A stretch of 64,000 nucleotides of DNA from Moorena bouillonii PNG (GTDB taxonomy: Bacteria; Cyanobacteriota; Cyanobacteriia; Cyanobacteriales; Coleofasciculaceae). Shown here one piece after another: positions 1-8,867 of this stretch. A program made the translations under genes and the position numbers. The DNA lies in the NCBI RefSeq assembly GCF_001942495.1, contig NZ_MKZS01000001.1, forward strand, positions 6,676,106 to 6,740,105. The letters are read 5' to 3'. The first letter of the stretch is position 1, and each line of letters starts with the position of its first letter. The notes under the pieces were generated by a model. It saw only the letters and a list, made by a program, of their open reading frames with translations. It was not told where the DNA came from and searched no databases.

Positions 1-439
1 CCTAGTTGGCGATTTCCGGGAATTGCCGGGAATTGCCTAGGCTTTGACTAGGAGTAGGTTAGACTGGTTTACGCACGTATCATTCTTTTAACACGTTTTT
101 ACGTTGTCTACTTATAGTCAGGCCAGTTAGTTGTCTGACTTCCTATTATATAGCAAAGTGCTATAAAGAGCGATCCAGCCCCTTAATCAGGGGGTTTCCC
201 CCATTTGCAACAGCATCAAGACAGGTATTGCCGACAACAGAAGAAAAAAATATCCATTGACGAATAAATTCGTCAAGCACGCTTATATACCCCGGATAAA
301 TCACGGGTGCTAATCGCATCACGTTGGTAATTTCATGATAACTATGTTAATGCTAGCTTTCTGTGAGAAATGACTAATGACTAAGGACTGATGACTGATG
401 ATCGATATCATGGTTAAGGTTTAGGATAGCGATCGCACC
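1..439. other. Intergenic region with a degenerate palindromic repeat
   Basis: No gene is supported here. Around 188-228 there is a decayed copy of the palindromic repeat seen better preserved at 6536, 32943 and 57007: the core gggggtttccccc and the end catcaagaca can still be read. Just before the next gene (370-405) lie short TGACTAATGAC-like heptamer runs of the kind common between cyanobacterial genes. A GCGATCGC octamer lies about ten bases before the GH57 start. Confidence 0.5.
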
Positions 440-2149
440 ATGTCTCATCCTCTATACGTTGCCTTTATCTGGCATCAGCACCAACCGATTTATAAATCCC
501 ACAAGGGTGCCTCGGTGGCATCAGGCGAATATCATCTACCTTGGGTACGCCTACATGGCACGAAAGATTACCTAGATTTGGTGCTGCTCCTAGAGAGCTA
601 CCCTAAGTTGCATCAAACGGTGAATCTAGTACCAACTCTAATTTTGCAACTAGAAGATTACATTGATGGTACTGCTTTCGATCCTTATCTGACCCTAGCG
701 CTAACCTCCACTGAACAACTGACTCAACACCAGAAGCAATTTATTATCGAACATTTCTTTGATGCCAATCACTACACCCTGATTGACCCCCATCCCCGCT
801 ATCGGGAACTGTATGAGAGCCGCCAAGATCAAGGGAAAGAGTGGTGCCTAAACAATTGGACATTAGAGGATTACAGCGATCTACTAGCATGGCATAACCT
901 AGCGTGGATTGATCCGTTGTTTTGGGATGATCCCGATATTGCTAGATGGTTAGAGCAGGGGCGAAACTTCACTTTGTCAGACCGACAGCGCATTTACTCC
1001 AAGCAACGAGAAATCCTCAGCCGCATCATCCCCCAGCACCGGAAAATGCAAGATGCTGGTCAATTGGAAATAACTACAAGTCCCTATACTCACCCTATTC
1101 TACCGTTGTTAGTGGATACGAATTCTGGTCGTGTGGCTGTTCCTGAGATGAGTCTACCCCAACAGCGATTTCAGTGGGAGGAGGATATTCCCCGACACCT
1201 CCAGAAGGCTTGGCAGATGTATACAGAAAAATTTGGACGAGCTCCACGTGGGCTATGGCCTTCCGAACAGTCAGTCAGTCCTGAAATTTTACCTTACATT
1301 GCCGAAGCTGGGTTTAATTGGATCTGCTCTGATGAATTAGTATTGGCTTGCAGTATCAACCACCGTTTCCATCGGGATAAGAGGGGGAATGTTACCGAAC
1401 CAGAGTTACTTTACCGCCCTTATCGTCTACAAACAGAACACAAAGACCTAGCGATTGTGTTTCGAGACCACCGCTTATCAGATTTGATTGGCTTTACCTA
1501 TGGGTCAATGTCGCCGACTAAGGCAACGGCTGATTTGGTAGGACATTTAGAGGGGATTCGCGCTTCCCTTGCGATCGCAGAGTGTAACCCTGACACCTCG
1601 AAACCCCAGCAATCTGAGGCTTGCAGCGGTTTAGAACAGCCTTGGCTAGTCACGATTGCTTTAGATGGGGAGAATTGCTGGGAAAACTATTCCGAAGATG
1701 GTTTACCCTTCCTCCAATGCCTCTATCAAAGTCTGAGTGATCATCCTCATATCAAACTCGTAACGGTTTCTGAGTTTATCGAACCATTTTCCCCTACAGA
1801 AACTATTCCGATCAGTAAACTACATAGTGGTTCCTGGATAGATGGTAGCTTCACCACTTGGATTGGTGACCCAGTCAAGAATCAAGCTTGGGACTTACTA
1901 AGTGCAGCACGACAAACCTTAGCCAAGCATCCAGAAGCCACGGAAGAAAATAATCCAGAAGTTTGGGAAGCTTTGTATGCAGCAGAAGGTTCTGACTGGT
2001 TTTGGTGGTTTGGTGAGGGTCATTCGTCCAACCAAGATGCCGTCTTTGACCAGCTGTTCCGGGAACATTTGTCGGGGATTTACCGAGCACTGAATGAGCC
2101 AATGCCACCTAATCTCAAACACCCCTTAGTATCTCTTCAGGTACCTTGA
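440..2149 (+). CDS. Glycoside hydrolase family 57 (amylase/amylopullulanase type)
   Basis: Probably hydrolyses or rearranges alpha-glucan (glycogen) in the cytoplasm; no signal peptide is visible. The N-terminus carries the GH57 motif WHQHQPIY (about residues 11-18). LWPSEQSVS (about 272-280) fits the region with the catalytic glutamate, and DGENCWENY (about 423-431) the conserved region with the acidic partner. Sequence character is closest to the amylopullulanase branch of GH57. The protein is 569 residues; from memory, many cyanobacterial homologues run to about 730-745 residues with an extra C-terminal domain. Here the frame stops after PLVSLQVP, so this may be a shorter variant or a truncation. 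The next gene, comB, follows after 150 bp and is not functionally linked. Confidence 0.85.
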   Translation: MSHPLYVAFIWHQHQPIYKSHKGASVASGEYHLPWVRLHGTKDYLDLVLLLESYPKLHQTVNLVPTLILQLEDYIDGTAFDPYLTLALTSTEQLTQHQKQFIIEHFFDANHYTLIDPHPRYRELYESRQDQGKEWCLNNWTLEDYSDLLAWHNLAWIDPLFWDDPDIARWLEQGRNFTLSDRQRIYSKQREILSRIIPQHRKMQDAGQLEITTSPYTHPILPLLVDTNSGRVAVPEMSLPQQRFQWEEDIPRHLQKAWQMYTEKFGRAPRGLWPSEQSVSPEILPYIAEAGFNWICSDELVLACSINHRFHRDKRGNVTEPELLYRPYRLQTEHKDLAIVFRDHRLSDLIGFTYGSMSPTKATADLVGHLEGIRASLAIAECNPDTSKPQQSEACSGLEQPWLVTIALDGENCWENYSEDGLPFLQCLYQSLSDHPHIKLVTVSEFIEPFSPTETIPISKLHSGSWIDGSFTTWIGDPVKNQAWDLLSAARQTLAKHPEATEENNPEVWEALYAAEGSDWFWWFGEGHSSNQDAVFDQLFREHLSGIYRALNEPMPPNLKHPLVSLQVP

Positions 2150-2300
2150 TTGAACCGGCTAACTAATATACTATTATTTGTGGCTGTCGTGCCCGATAAA
2201 TTGGGCTGCCATTAGGCTGGCTGGTTTAATCGGCAAGATTAATCAGGCTAGTTATGTCAAGGAAAATTTCAGCAGTCCAGAAACCAACTATATCCAAGCC

Positions 2301-3047
2301 GTGAAGCTATCTATCTACCACACCCCGGAAGAAACTCCGAAAGACACCTTACCAGACTGTGCGATCGCAATTGACGTCCTGCGAGCCACGACTACCATGG
2401 CTACAGCTTTAAATGCTGGTGCTGAAGCGGTGCAAGTGTTCAGTGATATCGACAAGTTAATGCAAATCAGCGAACAATGGCCCACTGACAAACGGCTACG
2501 AGCTGGGGAAAGGGGTGGTAAAATGGTAGAGGGCTGTGATATGGGTAACTCGCCCTTAATTTGCACACCTGAGCGAGTAGATGGAAGGCGACTATTCATC
2601 AGTACCACCAACGGTACCCGTGCTTTACAGCGTGTCCAAAATTCCCCAGTAGTCCTAGCTGCTGCCTTAGTGAATCGTGTCGCAGCAGTGGAGTATTTGC
2701 TGACCCACAAACCAGATACTATTTGGCTAGTGGGGTCAGGTTGGGAAGGAGCCTACTCCCTAGAAGACACCGTTTGTGCTGGGGCGATTACTCAAAGACT
2801 TATGGAAGAAACCGGAGACTCAGTGGATGACATGGCTGGTAATGATGAAGTAATTGGTGCGATCGCACTTTACTCCCAGTGGCAAGATAAATTATTAGAG
2901 ATGTTCTATTACGCTAGTCACGGAAAACGCCTGCTGCGGCTTAATGGTCATGAAGATTTAAAGTATTGCGCTCAAACTGATGTATTAGACGCTTTACCGA
3001 TTCAGAAAGAACCAGGGGTTTTGGTTAAAAACCCAGTTAACAGGTAA
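2301..3047 (+). CDS. comB: 2-phosphosulfolactate phosphatase (ComB)
   Basis: ComB removes phosphate from 2-phosphosulfolactate. The step is known from coenzyme M synthesis in methanogens, but the family is widespread in cyanobacteria, where its role is less clear. The protein of about 248 residues matches ComB in length and has recognisable stretches such as [15 protein letters not shown] near the N-terminus, LRAGERGG and STTNGTRAL. The frame is open back to 2178, but that stretch is unlike ComB. The GTG at 2301 gives the usual opening [13 protein letters not shown] and is preferred. The gene stands alone, 252 bp ahead of pheS's convergent neighbour. Confidence 0.87.
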   Translation: MKLSIYHTPEETPKDTLPDCAIAIDVLRATTTMATALNAGAEAVQVFSDIDKLMQISEQWPTDKRLRAGERGGKMVEGCDMGNSPLICTPERVDGRRLFISTTNGTRALQRVQNSPVVLAAALVNRVAAVEYLLTHKPDTIWLVGSGWEGAYSLEDTVCAGAITQRLMEETGDSVDDMAGNDEVIGAIALYSQWQDKLLEMFYYASHGKRLLRLNGHEDLKYCAQTDVLDALPIQKEPGVLVKNPVNR

Positions 3048-3135
3048 CAGGCACGCAGCTAACGACAGCTTTTTTCCTTTTGAGTTTGCCTAGGCAATTA
3101 TTTTGGATTTTTCAGCTAACCTCTAATGTGTTGGA

Positions 3136-3351
3136 ATGAACTCACCAGAATTTAATTCACTTAGCGAATTTCTTCAAGGACTAAGTGAAGAAGACTTAGC
3201 TAAACGATTAGGAGTAGCACCAGCAACACTCCAAGAATTAAGAGATAAACCTGATTTTTACCAGTGGAGTCAGGATAAAGACCCAGAATCAGTTTCATGG
3301 CGATATCAAAAGGATAAGCAACGCTATATAGTCAACTTATCCTTTGGATGA
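3136..3351 (+). CDS. Small conserved hypothetical protein (71 aa)
   Basis: Function is not recognised. The 71-residue product has an acidic N-terminal half with the stretch LSEEDLAKRLGVAPATLQELR (split by the reader at about residues 18-38), which looks like a helix-turn-helix-like pair of helices. It is followed by an aromatic, charged tail ending VNLSFG. There is no signal peptide or membrane segment. It starts with ATG after a short spacer and lies convergent with pheS, with 75 bp between the stops. The sequence looks like a real small cyanobacterial protein rather than chance, because codon use is ordinary and the frame is clean, but its role cannot be told. Confidence 0.65.
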   Translation: MNSPEFNSLSEFLQGLSEEDLAKRLGVAPATLQELRDKPDFYQWSQDKDPESVSWRYQKDKQRYIVNLSFG

Positions 3352-3425
3352 TTCTGGTTTACTTTGTAATTGTTTTTTTTGATTAATCATAGTTTCGTCG
3401 AATCTATCAGTAAGGCTAATCAAAA

Positions 3426-4427
3426 CTAAAACTGCTTCAAAAAGCGCAAATCACTGTTATACAAGCGACGAATATCATCAATCTGATGCAGAACCATGGC
3501 AAAACGTTCTACTCCAAAACCAGCAGCGAAACCTGTAGAAATTTCAGGATCATAGCCTACAGCCTTGAGTACATTGGGGTCAACCATACCGCAACCCATC
3601 ACTTCTAACCATTTCCCTTTCCACTGCACATCCACCTCTGCTGAAGGTTCAGTGAAAGGAAAATAACTGGCACGGAAACGCACTTCTAACTCTTCCCCAA
3701 ACATTGCCTCCAAAAATTCCTTAAGGGTACCTTTGAGGTCGGTAAAGGTTATCCCTTCATCCACTGCCAAAAGTTCTATCTGATGGAACACTGCCGAGTG
3801 GGTAGCATCTACCGTATCCCGTCGATAAACTCGACCAGGTGCCACAATCCGAATCGGTGGCTCATGGTTTTCCATGTAGCGAATCTGTACCGAAGAGGTA
3901 TGGGTACGCAGCAAATTACCATCCGGCAAGTAGAATGTATCTTGCATATCCCGAGCCGGATGGTCAGGGGGAGTATTCAGGGACTCAAAGTTATAGTAAT
4001 CTGTCTCCATCTCTGGGCCAGTAGCAATGGTGTAGCCTAAACCAACAAAAATATCTAATGCCCGATCAATGGTGCTATTGAGGGGGTGAATTCGACCTTG
4101 GGGACGATATACCCCTGGCATAGTCACATCCAGGGTTTCTGAACGCAATTTTGCCTGAATTTCAGATGCTTTCAGCTCTTGCCGCCTCTGCTCTAGGTTC
4201 TGCTGGAGGGTTTCTTTGACAACATTTGCGATCGCACCAATCTGAGGTCGGTCTGCTGGTGCTAACTTACCCATTCCCCGCAATATCTGAGACAGTTGCC
4301 CTTTCTTGCCTAGGTAATTAATGCGCAACTGTTCCAAGTTTTCCAAGGTATCAGCAGAAGCGATCGCAATGGTTGCTTCTTCTTTGAGTGTAGCTAGTTG
4401 GGTCTCAATCTCGTTGAGGCTTGTCAT
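3426..4427 (-). CDS. pheS: Phenylalanine--tRNA ligase alpha subunit
   Basis: PheS is the catalytic subunit of the alpha2-beta2 phenylalanyl-tRNA synthetase, which charges tRNA-Phe in the cytoplasm. The N-terminal coiled coil (about residues 1-85) is followed by the class II synthetase core. [12 protein letters not shown] and the glycine-rich region with [10 protein letters not shown] and [12 protein letters not shown] correspond to class II motifs 2 and 3 regions. The C-terminus [13 protein letters not shown] is typical. The frame is open to 4472, but the ATG at 4427 gives the usual start (MTSLNEIE) and a 333-residue protein, the family length. The partner pheT is not in the window. surE is divergent, 171 bp away. 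Confidence 0.95.
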   Translation of the reverse strand: MTSLNEIETQLATLKEEATIAIASADTLENLEQLRINYLGKKGQLSQILRGMGKLAPADRPQIGAIANVVKETLQQNLEQRRQELKASEIQAKLRSETLDVTMPGVYRPQGRIHPLNSTIDRALDIFVGLGYTIATGPEMETDYYNFESLNTPPDHPARDMQDTFYLPDGNLLRTHTSSVQIRYMENHEPPIRIVAPGRVYRRDTVDATHSAVFHQIELLAVDEGITFTDLKGTLKEFLEAMFGEELEVRFRASYFPFTEPSAEVDVQWKGKWLEVMGCGMVDPNVLKAVGYDPEISTGFAAGFGVERFAMVLHQIDDIRRLYNSDLRFLKQF

Positions 4428-4598
4428 CAGTAATTTTAGGTTATTAAGAGAAGAACCGGAAACCCCTGTCATTTATGCAGGACTGTTTCATTTTACTGAA
4501 AAAATTGTCAGCTGAGTGGGGTAAACGGTCTTAGAGTATATCAATTTCAGATTAAAATCGAACAGCGACTTTTATCTTTGGCTGCAGTATCCTATCTC

Positions 4599-5411
4599 AT
4601 GAAATTGCTCATCAGCAACGATGATGGTATTTTTGCCCTTGGTGTACGTACCCTTGCCAACACCCTCGCTGAAGCGGGGCATAATGTTACCGTAGTATGT
4701 CCTGACCGAGAGCGATCAGCAACTGGTCACGGTTTGACTCTCCATGAGCCGATCCGTGCTGAAGTTATAGATAACATCTTTCATCCCAAAGTTACTGCTT
4801 GGTCTTGTTCTGGAACCCCTTCAGACTGTGTAAAGCTGGCTTTGTGGGCATTAATGGATAGCGCACCAGATTTAGTGCTTTCTGGGATTAACCACGGCTC
4901 TAACCTGGGTACTGATGTCCTCTACTCTGGCACTGTTTCAGCCGCTATGGAAGGGTTAATCGGAGGGATTCCCAGCATTGCCTTCAGTCTAGCTACCTAC
5001 ACCTCAAAGGAGTTTCAAGTAGCGGCTTCATTTGCGAAAACTCTCCTAAATCAGCTGTCAGAGCAACCTTTAGCAAAAACAACATTACTCAATGTGAACG
5101 TGCCAGCTGTTAAGCTCTCAGAAATAGCTGGTATTGCCATCACCCGTCAAGGGATTCGTCGTTATATCGAGAATTTTGAGAAACGAGTTGATCCCCGAGG
5201 TAAAATCTATTACTGGTTAGCTGGTGAAGTTATTGAGGATGTGGAACAACCCGATCATATTCACTTACCTCAAGATATCCCTACTGATGTTCAGGCAATT
5301 CGCAACAACTACATTACCATCACCCCTTTACAATATAACCTCACTGATACCGCTAGGGTGTATCACTTGAAGCAGTTGAAACTGGGTCAGGATGAAGGAT
5401 GTTCGCCGTAG
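4599..5411 (+). CDS. surE: 5'/3'-nucleotidase SurE
   Basis: SurE is a metal-dependent phosphatase that dephosphorylates nucleoside 5'- and 3'-monophosphates and is linked to survival in stationary phase or stress. The N-terminus [10 protein letters not shown] supplies the metal-binding aspartate pair, and [18 protein letters not shown] (around residues 94-111) supplies the conserved asparagine and glycine-rich loop. The length of 270 residues fits the family. An in-frame TTG at 4578 exists, but the ATG at 4599 gives the canonical start. It is divergently placed from pheS and monocistronic by appearance. The stop lies at the edge of a repeat-like stretch (gttcgccgtaggc). Confidence 0.95.
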   Translation: MKLLISNDDGIFALGVRTLANTLAEAGHNVTVVCPDRERSATGHGLTLHEPIRAEVIDNIFHPKVTAWSCSGTPSDCVKLALWALMDSAPDLVLSGINHGSNLGTDVLYSGTVSAAMEGLIGGIPSIAFSLATYTSKEFQVAASFAKTLLNQLSEQPLAKTTLLNVNVPAVKLSEIAGIAITRQGIRRYIENFEKRVDPRGKIYYWLAGEVIEDVEQPDHIHLPQDIPTDVQAIRNNYITITPLQYNLTDTARVYHLKQLKLGQDEGCSP

Positions 5412-5750
5412 GCTTTCCTTGTAGGGTTTCATCAAGGATGAAAAATAAAGGATGAAGGATAAAGTTTGGCAAAATTTACCTGAATTTATATTTAAAAATG
5501 AGGAGATTTACTGCTTTTATACAGAAATACAATTGACCGTTTAATCATCAAAAATAAGGTAAAAAGCACCCATGCTGCGACAACTTTAGTCAGCGGATTT
5601 CTATAACCATTGAAGCAGGCATTGATGAGATACTTCGTAATTGTAAGACCTGTTGGCAATAGCTTAAGAAAGAAAAAGGTGAAACCAACTAGTCAACTCT
5701 TTTTTGGTTAAACTTTAAACCTTCAACTTTAACCCTTTGACATTTAACCT
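5412..5750. other. Intergenic region, no gene seen
   Basis: The first 60 bases hold short direct repeats of ggatgaaggat and ggatgaaaaataa around a fragment of the gttcgccgtaggc-type repeat. The rest is AT-rich with no convincing open frame, RNA gene or terminator. It separates the convergent ends of surE and the HD-GYP-like gene. Confidence 0.4.
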
Positions 5751-6359
5751 TCAACCACCGCCTCGATAGTACAGTTCAAGAAAGCGGAAAAACTTTTCAC
5801 AGAGTTCTGGATCTCTTGCACCAACGTTTATTTCTTTGGTAATTTCTGCTACCGCCTGTTTCCAGTAGGGGCGAATGCCTGGGGGATCACTACGGTTACG
5901 ATATAGCCGCTTGCTGATGATAGCATCTGCCGCATTCACCAGCTGAAAGACCTGAACAATGTAAGGAATTTTCTCACCACGCAACCCATCCGGATAACCA
6001 GTGCCATTCAGCCTCTCTTGGTGGGTACGCACTAAGAATGCAAACTCCTTCAGGAGCGGATACTGGTTACAAATCAGTTCTGAAACTTCAGGATACTCCT
6101 TAACTTTTGTCCACTCCTTTTCTGTCAGCGGTCCTGTTTTGAACAGGATCTGATCGGGAATGCTAATTTTCCCTAAACCGTGGCAATAGCACAAAAAAAC
6201 CAGCTGACGCATTGCTTCTGGTTCTAAGTTTAACCAGCGGCCAAAATGCATACACATAGTTCGCAGACGATAGCACCTTAAGCCAATGGGTACGTTGCGA
6301 GCCAACTGGATTTGTTCAAGGAAATTTAGGATATCGGCGTCCCCAGAACGAAGCATCAA
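5751..6359 (-). CDS. HD-GYP-like domain protein with altered HD motif
   Basis: The 202-residue protein is a single domain of the HD-GYP class, whose active members hydrolyse cyclic di-GMP. HQERLNGTGYPDGLRG (about residues 114-129) matches the HHExxDGxGYP signature well. At the HD position the sequence reads CHGLGKISIPDQIL (about 59-72), where classical enzymes have HDIGK, so the metal-binding aspartate is replaced by glycine. That suggests either a binding-only protein or a family with different metal use. No receiver or sensor domain is attached. The start MMLRSGD is followed by a helix; the second ATG could also be used. It is isolated between two long intergenic regions. Confidence 0.75.
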   Translation of the reverse strand: MMLRSGDADILNFLEQIQLARNVPIGLRCYRLRTMCMHFGRWLNLEPEAMRQLVFLCYCHGLGKISIPDQILFKTGPLTEKEWTKVKEYPEVSELICNQYPLLKEFAFLVRTHQERLNGTGYPDGLRGEKIPYIVQVFQLVNAADAIISKRLYRNRSDPPGIRPYWKQAVAEITKEINVGARDPELCEKFFRFLELYYRGGG

Positions 6360-6788
6360 ACTTTGAAGTTGGTTTTGATTTTAACAATTAAATTATCCCT
6401 ATCTATTAGCTTACAGATGTGAATTTTTTATGAAGCTAATCCATTTGATTAAGTCTTTGTCCCATAGTGGTACTCCTTTAGAAGTAGTTAGAAACGTTAG
6501 TAAAATCCACTCCTATAGCAATCCTAAATCATTGTCTTGATGCAGTCGCTCATGGGGGTTTCCCCCAAGACCGCGCTGCATCGCTTGTAAAATCAGCAAA
6601 ATCTGGGATTATTGCTGGGCAATGCTTTTAGCGATTCGGCGAGGCCGACGCTATCGCGAACACTTTGGCAAATATATTTCACGAATCATATAGGACTGCT
6701 ATAGCAAGAAATAAAACTGCAATAATACTACTTATTTAAAAGTAGCTAAATCCCGATTTTGGTGAATTTTTCATGACCCTGAGTCAGT
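6360..6788. other. Intergenic region with two palindromic repeats
   Basis: No gene is supported. It contains one good copy of the gatgcag...ctgcatc repeat (6536-6584) and, around 6630-6671, a copy of the other repeat type (gcgaggccgacgctatcgcgaac). The remaining sequence is AT-rich spacer. Confidence 0.5.
6536..6584. repeat. Palindromic repeat, family A
   Basis: The sequence begins cttgatgcagtcgctcatgg and ends gaccgcgctgcatcgc around a gggggtttccccc centre, so it can fold as a long hairpin. Similar copies occur at 32943, 38528, 54641 and 57007 and a decayed one near 190. Confidence 0.8.
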
Positions 6789-8417
6789 TTATTGAGTTGC
6801 GATCGCATAGTGAACTAACTCAACTAGTTTCTGACGCAATGTCTCCAGTCCAAGACGTTTACTAGCAGAAATAAACACTCCTTGAGGAAATTCTTCTTTC
6901 GCTAACGCTAGGGTATCACTATCTACTTGGTCAATTTTATTAAATACCACTAAAATCGGTCCTGGTGTAATGGGCATATCCCTTAGAATTCCCATTACAG
7001 AACGAATGTGACTAGCCCAAGCTGAATGGGATAAATCCACTAAATGCAGCAAAGCATCTGCTTCTGTTACTTCTTCGAGGGTAGCCCGAAATGAATCTAC
7101 TAAGGGTGGGGGTAACTCGTGAATAAACCCTACCGTATCGATCAATAGCATAGCGCCAGACTTACCCGTTACTGAGTCAACAATAGGTAAGCGTCGTGTG
7201 GTGGGGTCAAGGGTAGCAAATAACTGGTCAGCGGTATAAACCTCAGCATTGGTTAGGGTATTCAACAGGGTAGATTTGCCGGCATTTGTATAACCAACGA
7301 CCGCCACTGTCGGAACATCCTGTTGCTGACGCCGCTGCCTTAACCTTGACCGATGAGCCTGTAATTGGTTTACTTCTTGTTGAAGTCGGGTAATTCGACG
7401 CTGAATGGAGCGGCGTTCGGTTTCCAGTTTGGTTTCACCGGGACCACGAGTACCAATGCCACCCCCTAACCGGGACATCGCCTGACCCCGACCAGTAAGG
7501 CGAGGCAACATATATTCTAGTTGTGCCAGTTCCACCTGCAATTTACCAGCACGGGATTGAGCTCGTTGGGCGAAAATATCGAGAATCACTTCAGTACGGT
7601 CTACAACTCGAACACCAATTTGGGATTCTAGGTTGCGAGCTTGTGCTGGTGATAGGTCGCGGTCAAATACTACCAGATTAGCGGCTAGAGTTTGGGTAGT
7701 CAGAGCAATTTCCTCTACCTTACCGCTACCAACTACTGTTTGGGGATGGGGATGCGATCGCTTTTGCTGGATTACCCCTAATACTTCTCCACCAGCGGTT
7801 TCCACCAACCGCCCAATTTCTGCTAAGCCATCTTCAAATCGCTCTGGGCTGATTTTTTCAGTCATTAACCCTATAATCAGCACCCTATCTTGGTCAACAT
7901 CAACTTGCTGAGCCACAAATTGCCGTCGAAACTCAGCTTCTAGCTCTTCGACCAATTCCTGGAAATCCTGCTTGCTCAGAATATCCAGACTCATGGGTGA
8001 TGATACACTCCAATTTAAAAGTTGAGAGTCTACCTTATTGTTTCCTTCTGAGTTACTAGGAGGGAGTAAATGTGCGAGATAGGTTTCTTTGATATAACCT
8101 GTTGCTCCACCACCCCGCCTGATCATACCTGACCCAGTAATTGTAAGTACCACCAATGCATCCAATCGCTGAATTGCCATAGCCGTGAGGGTAGATTCTC
8201 TGGGGATTTCTGATTTGAGCTGAGTGGCGATACAGCGAATCCCGCACAATCGTTCAGCACCGTAACGGGGCAATTCCAGGGGAGGAATTTTGGTCTGAGT
8301 AGGGGTACCTACAGCCACACGAATCACTTGTCCCCGGCGATTGATGTAGGTGCATAGGGGCTGTTGGATGTCTGTGCTAATGGCCGCAACACGTTGAGCA
8401 AACTCCGGCGTAGTCAA
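6789..8417 (-). CDS. hflX: GTPase HflX
   Basis: HflX is a ribosome-associated GTPase that splits stalled or hibernating ribosomes. The N-terminal glycine-rich subdomain includes GVIQQKRSHPHPQTVVGSGK (about residues 214-233), followed by a long helical linker. The G domain has G1 GYTNAGKST (about 374-382), G3 DTVGFIHELP and G4 NKID. The TTG at 8417 is the best ordinary start in this frame. However, the frame stays open upstream to a stop near 8550 and encodes a sensible extension (IDTIYGNLQGLKPSQLKQLK) that resembles the usual HflX N-terminus. No ATG, GTG or TTG opens that extension. ATC at 8508-8510 sits where the methionine would be expected. The true start is therefore uncertain. Confidence 0.92.
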   Translation of the reverse strand: MTTPEFAQRVAAISTDIQQPLCTYINRRGQVIRVAVGTPTQTKIPPLELPRYGAERLCGIRCIATQLKSEIPRESTLTAMAIQRLDALVVLTITGSGMIRRGGGATGYIKETYLAHLLPPSNSEGNNKVDSQLLNWSVSSPMSLDILSKQDFQELVEELEAEFRRQFVAQQVDVDQDRVLIIGLMTEKISPERFEDGLAEIGRLVETAGGEVLGVIQQKRSHPHPQTVVGSGKVEEIALTTQTLAANLVVFDRDLSPAQARNLESQIGVRVVDRTEVILDIFAQRAQSRAGKLQVELAQLEYMLPRLTGRGQAMSRLGGGIGTRGPGETKLETERRSIQRRITRLQQEVNQLQAHRSRLRQRRQQQDVPTVAVVGYTNAGKSTLLNTLTNAEVYTADQLFATLDPTTRRLPIVDSVTGKSGAMLLIDTVGFIHELPPPLVDSFRATLEEVTEADALLHLVDLSHSAWASHIRSVMGILRDMPITPGPILVVFNKIDQVDSDTLALAKEEFPQGVFISASKRLGLETLRQKLVELVHYAIATQ

Positions 8418-8510
8418 GTTATCGCTGGGTAAGCGTTGGTGATACAGCCGTTTTAGTTGCTTGAGCTGGCTAGGCTTAAGACCTTGAAGATTACCGTAGA
8501 TAGTATCGAT

Positions 8511-8851
8511 AGGCGCTACTGACCAGTAACCTGGTTTCCAAGACTACTCTATCTATTTTAAGACTTACCCAGTGAAACCAAAAATCCGGCTTTACTACGG
8601 GTATAGGGTGATGGGGTGGGTGACCGGTTAACCGGGTGTGGGGAGCTTGGGGTGACACCGTTAGCCAACAGGACTTACGCACCAAGACCCTTAAAACCCA
8701 GTTTCTGGTTATAAATTAAAGATGCTTGCTTCCATGGCTTTTACCTTTTATATCAAATCCAGATAATTGTCCACATTTACGATATCCAGACAAAATCTTT
8801 CTCTCCCTGTTCCCCTGCTCCCCTGCTCGCCTAAACAGGAAGTATGCTTAT
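8511..8851. other. Intergenic region, start context of hflX and an inverted-repeat element
   Basis: Apart from the possible upstream start of hflX, this stretch contains an inverted-repeat unit from about 8750 and low-complexity runs such as ctgttcccctgctcccctgc. No convincing gene is present. Confidence 0.4.
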
Positions 8852-8867
8852 TCAACCGGATTTGATA
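8751..8867. repeat. Small inverted-repeat (MITE-like) unit next to moeA
   Basis: The ends tatcaaatcc (8751-8760) and ggatttgata (8858-8867) are perfect inverted repeats about 100 bp apart. The right end overlaps the last codons of moeA, so the final residues and stop of moeA lie within the repeat. A similar unit with ends ataccaaatcc/ggatttggtat is at 56798-56899. Confidence 0.5.
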
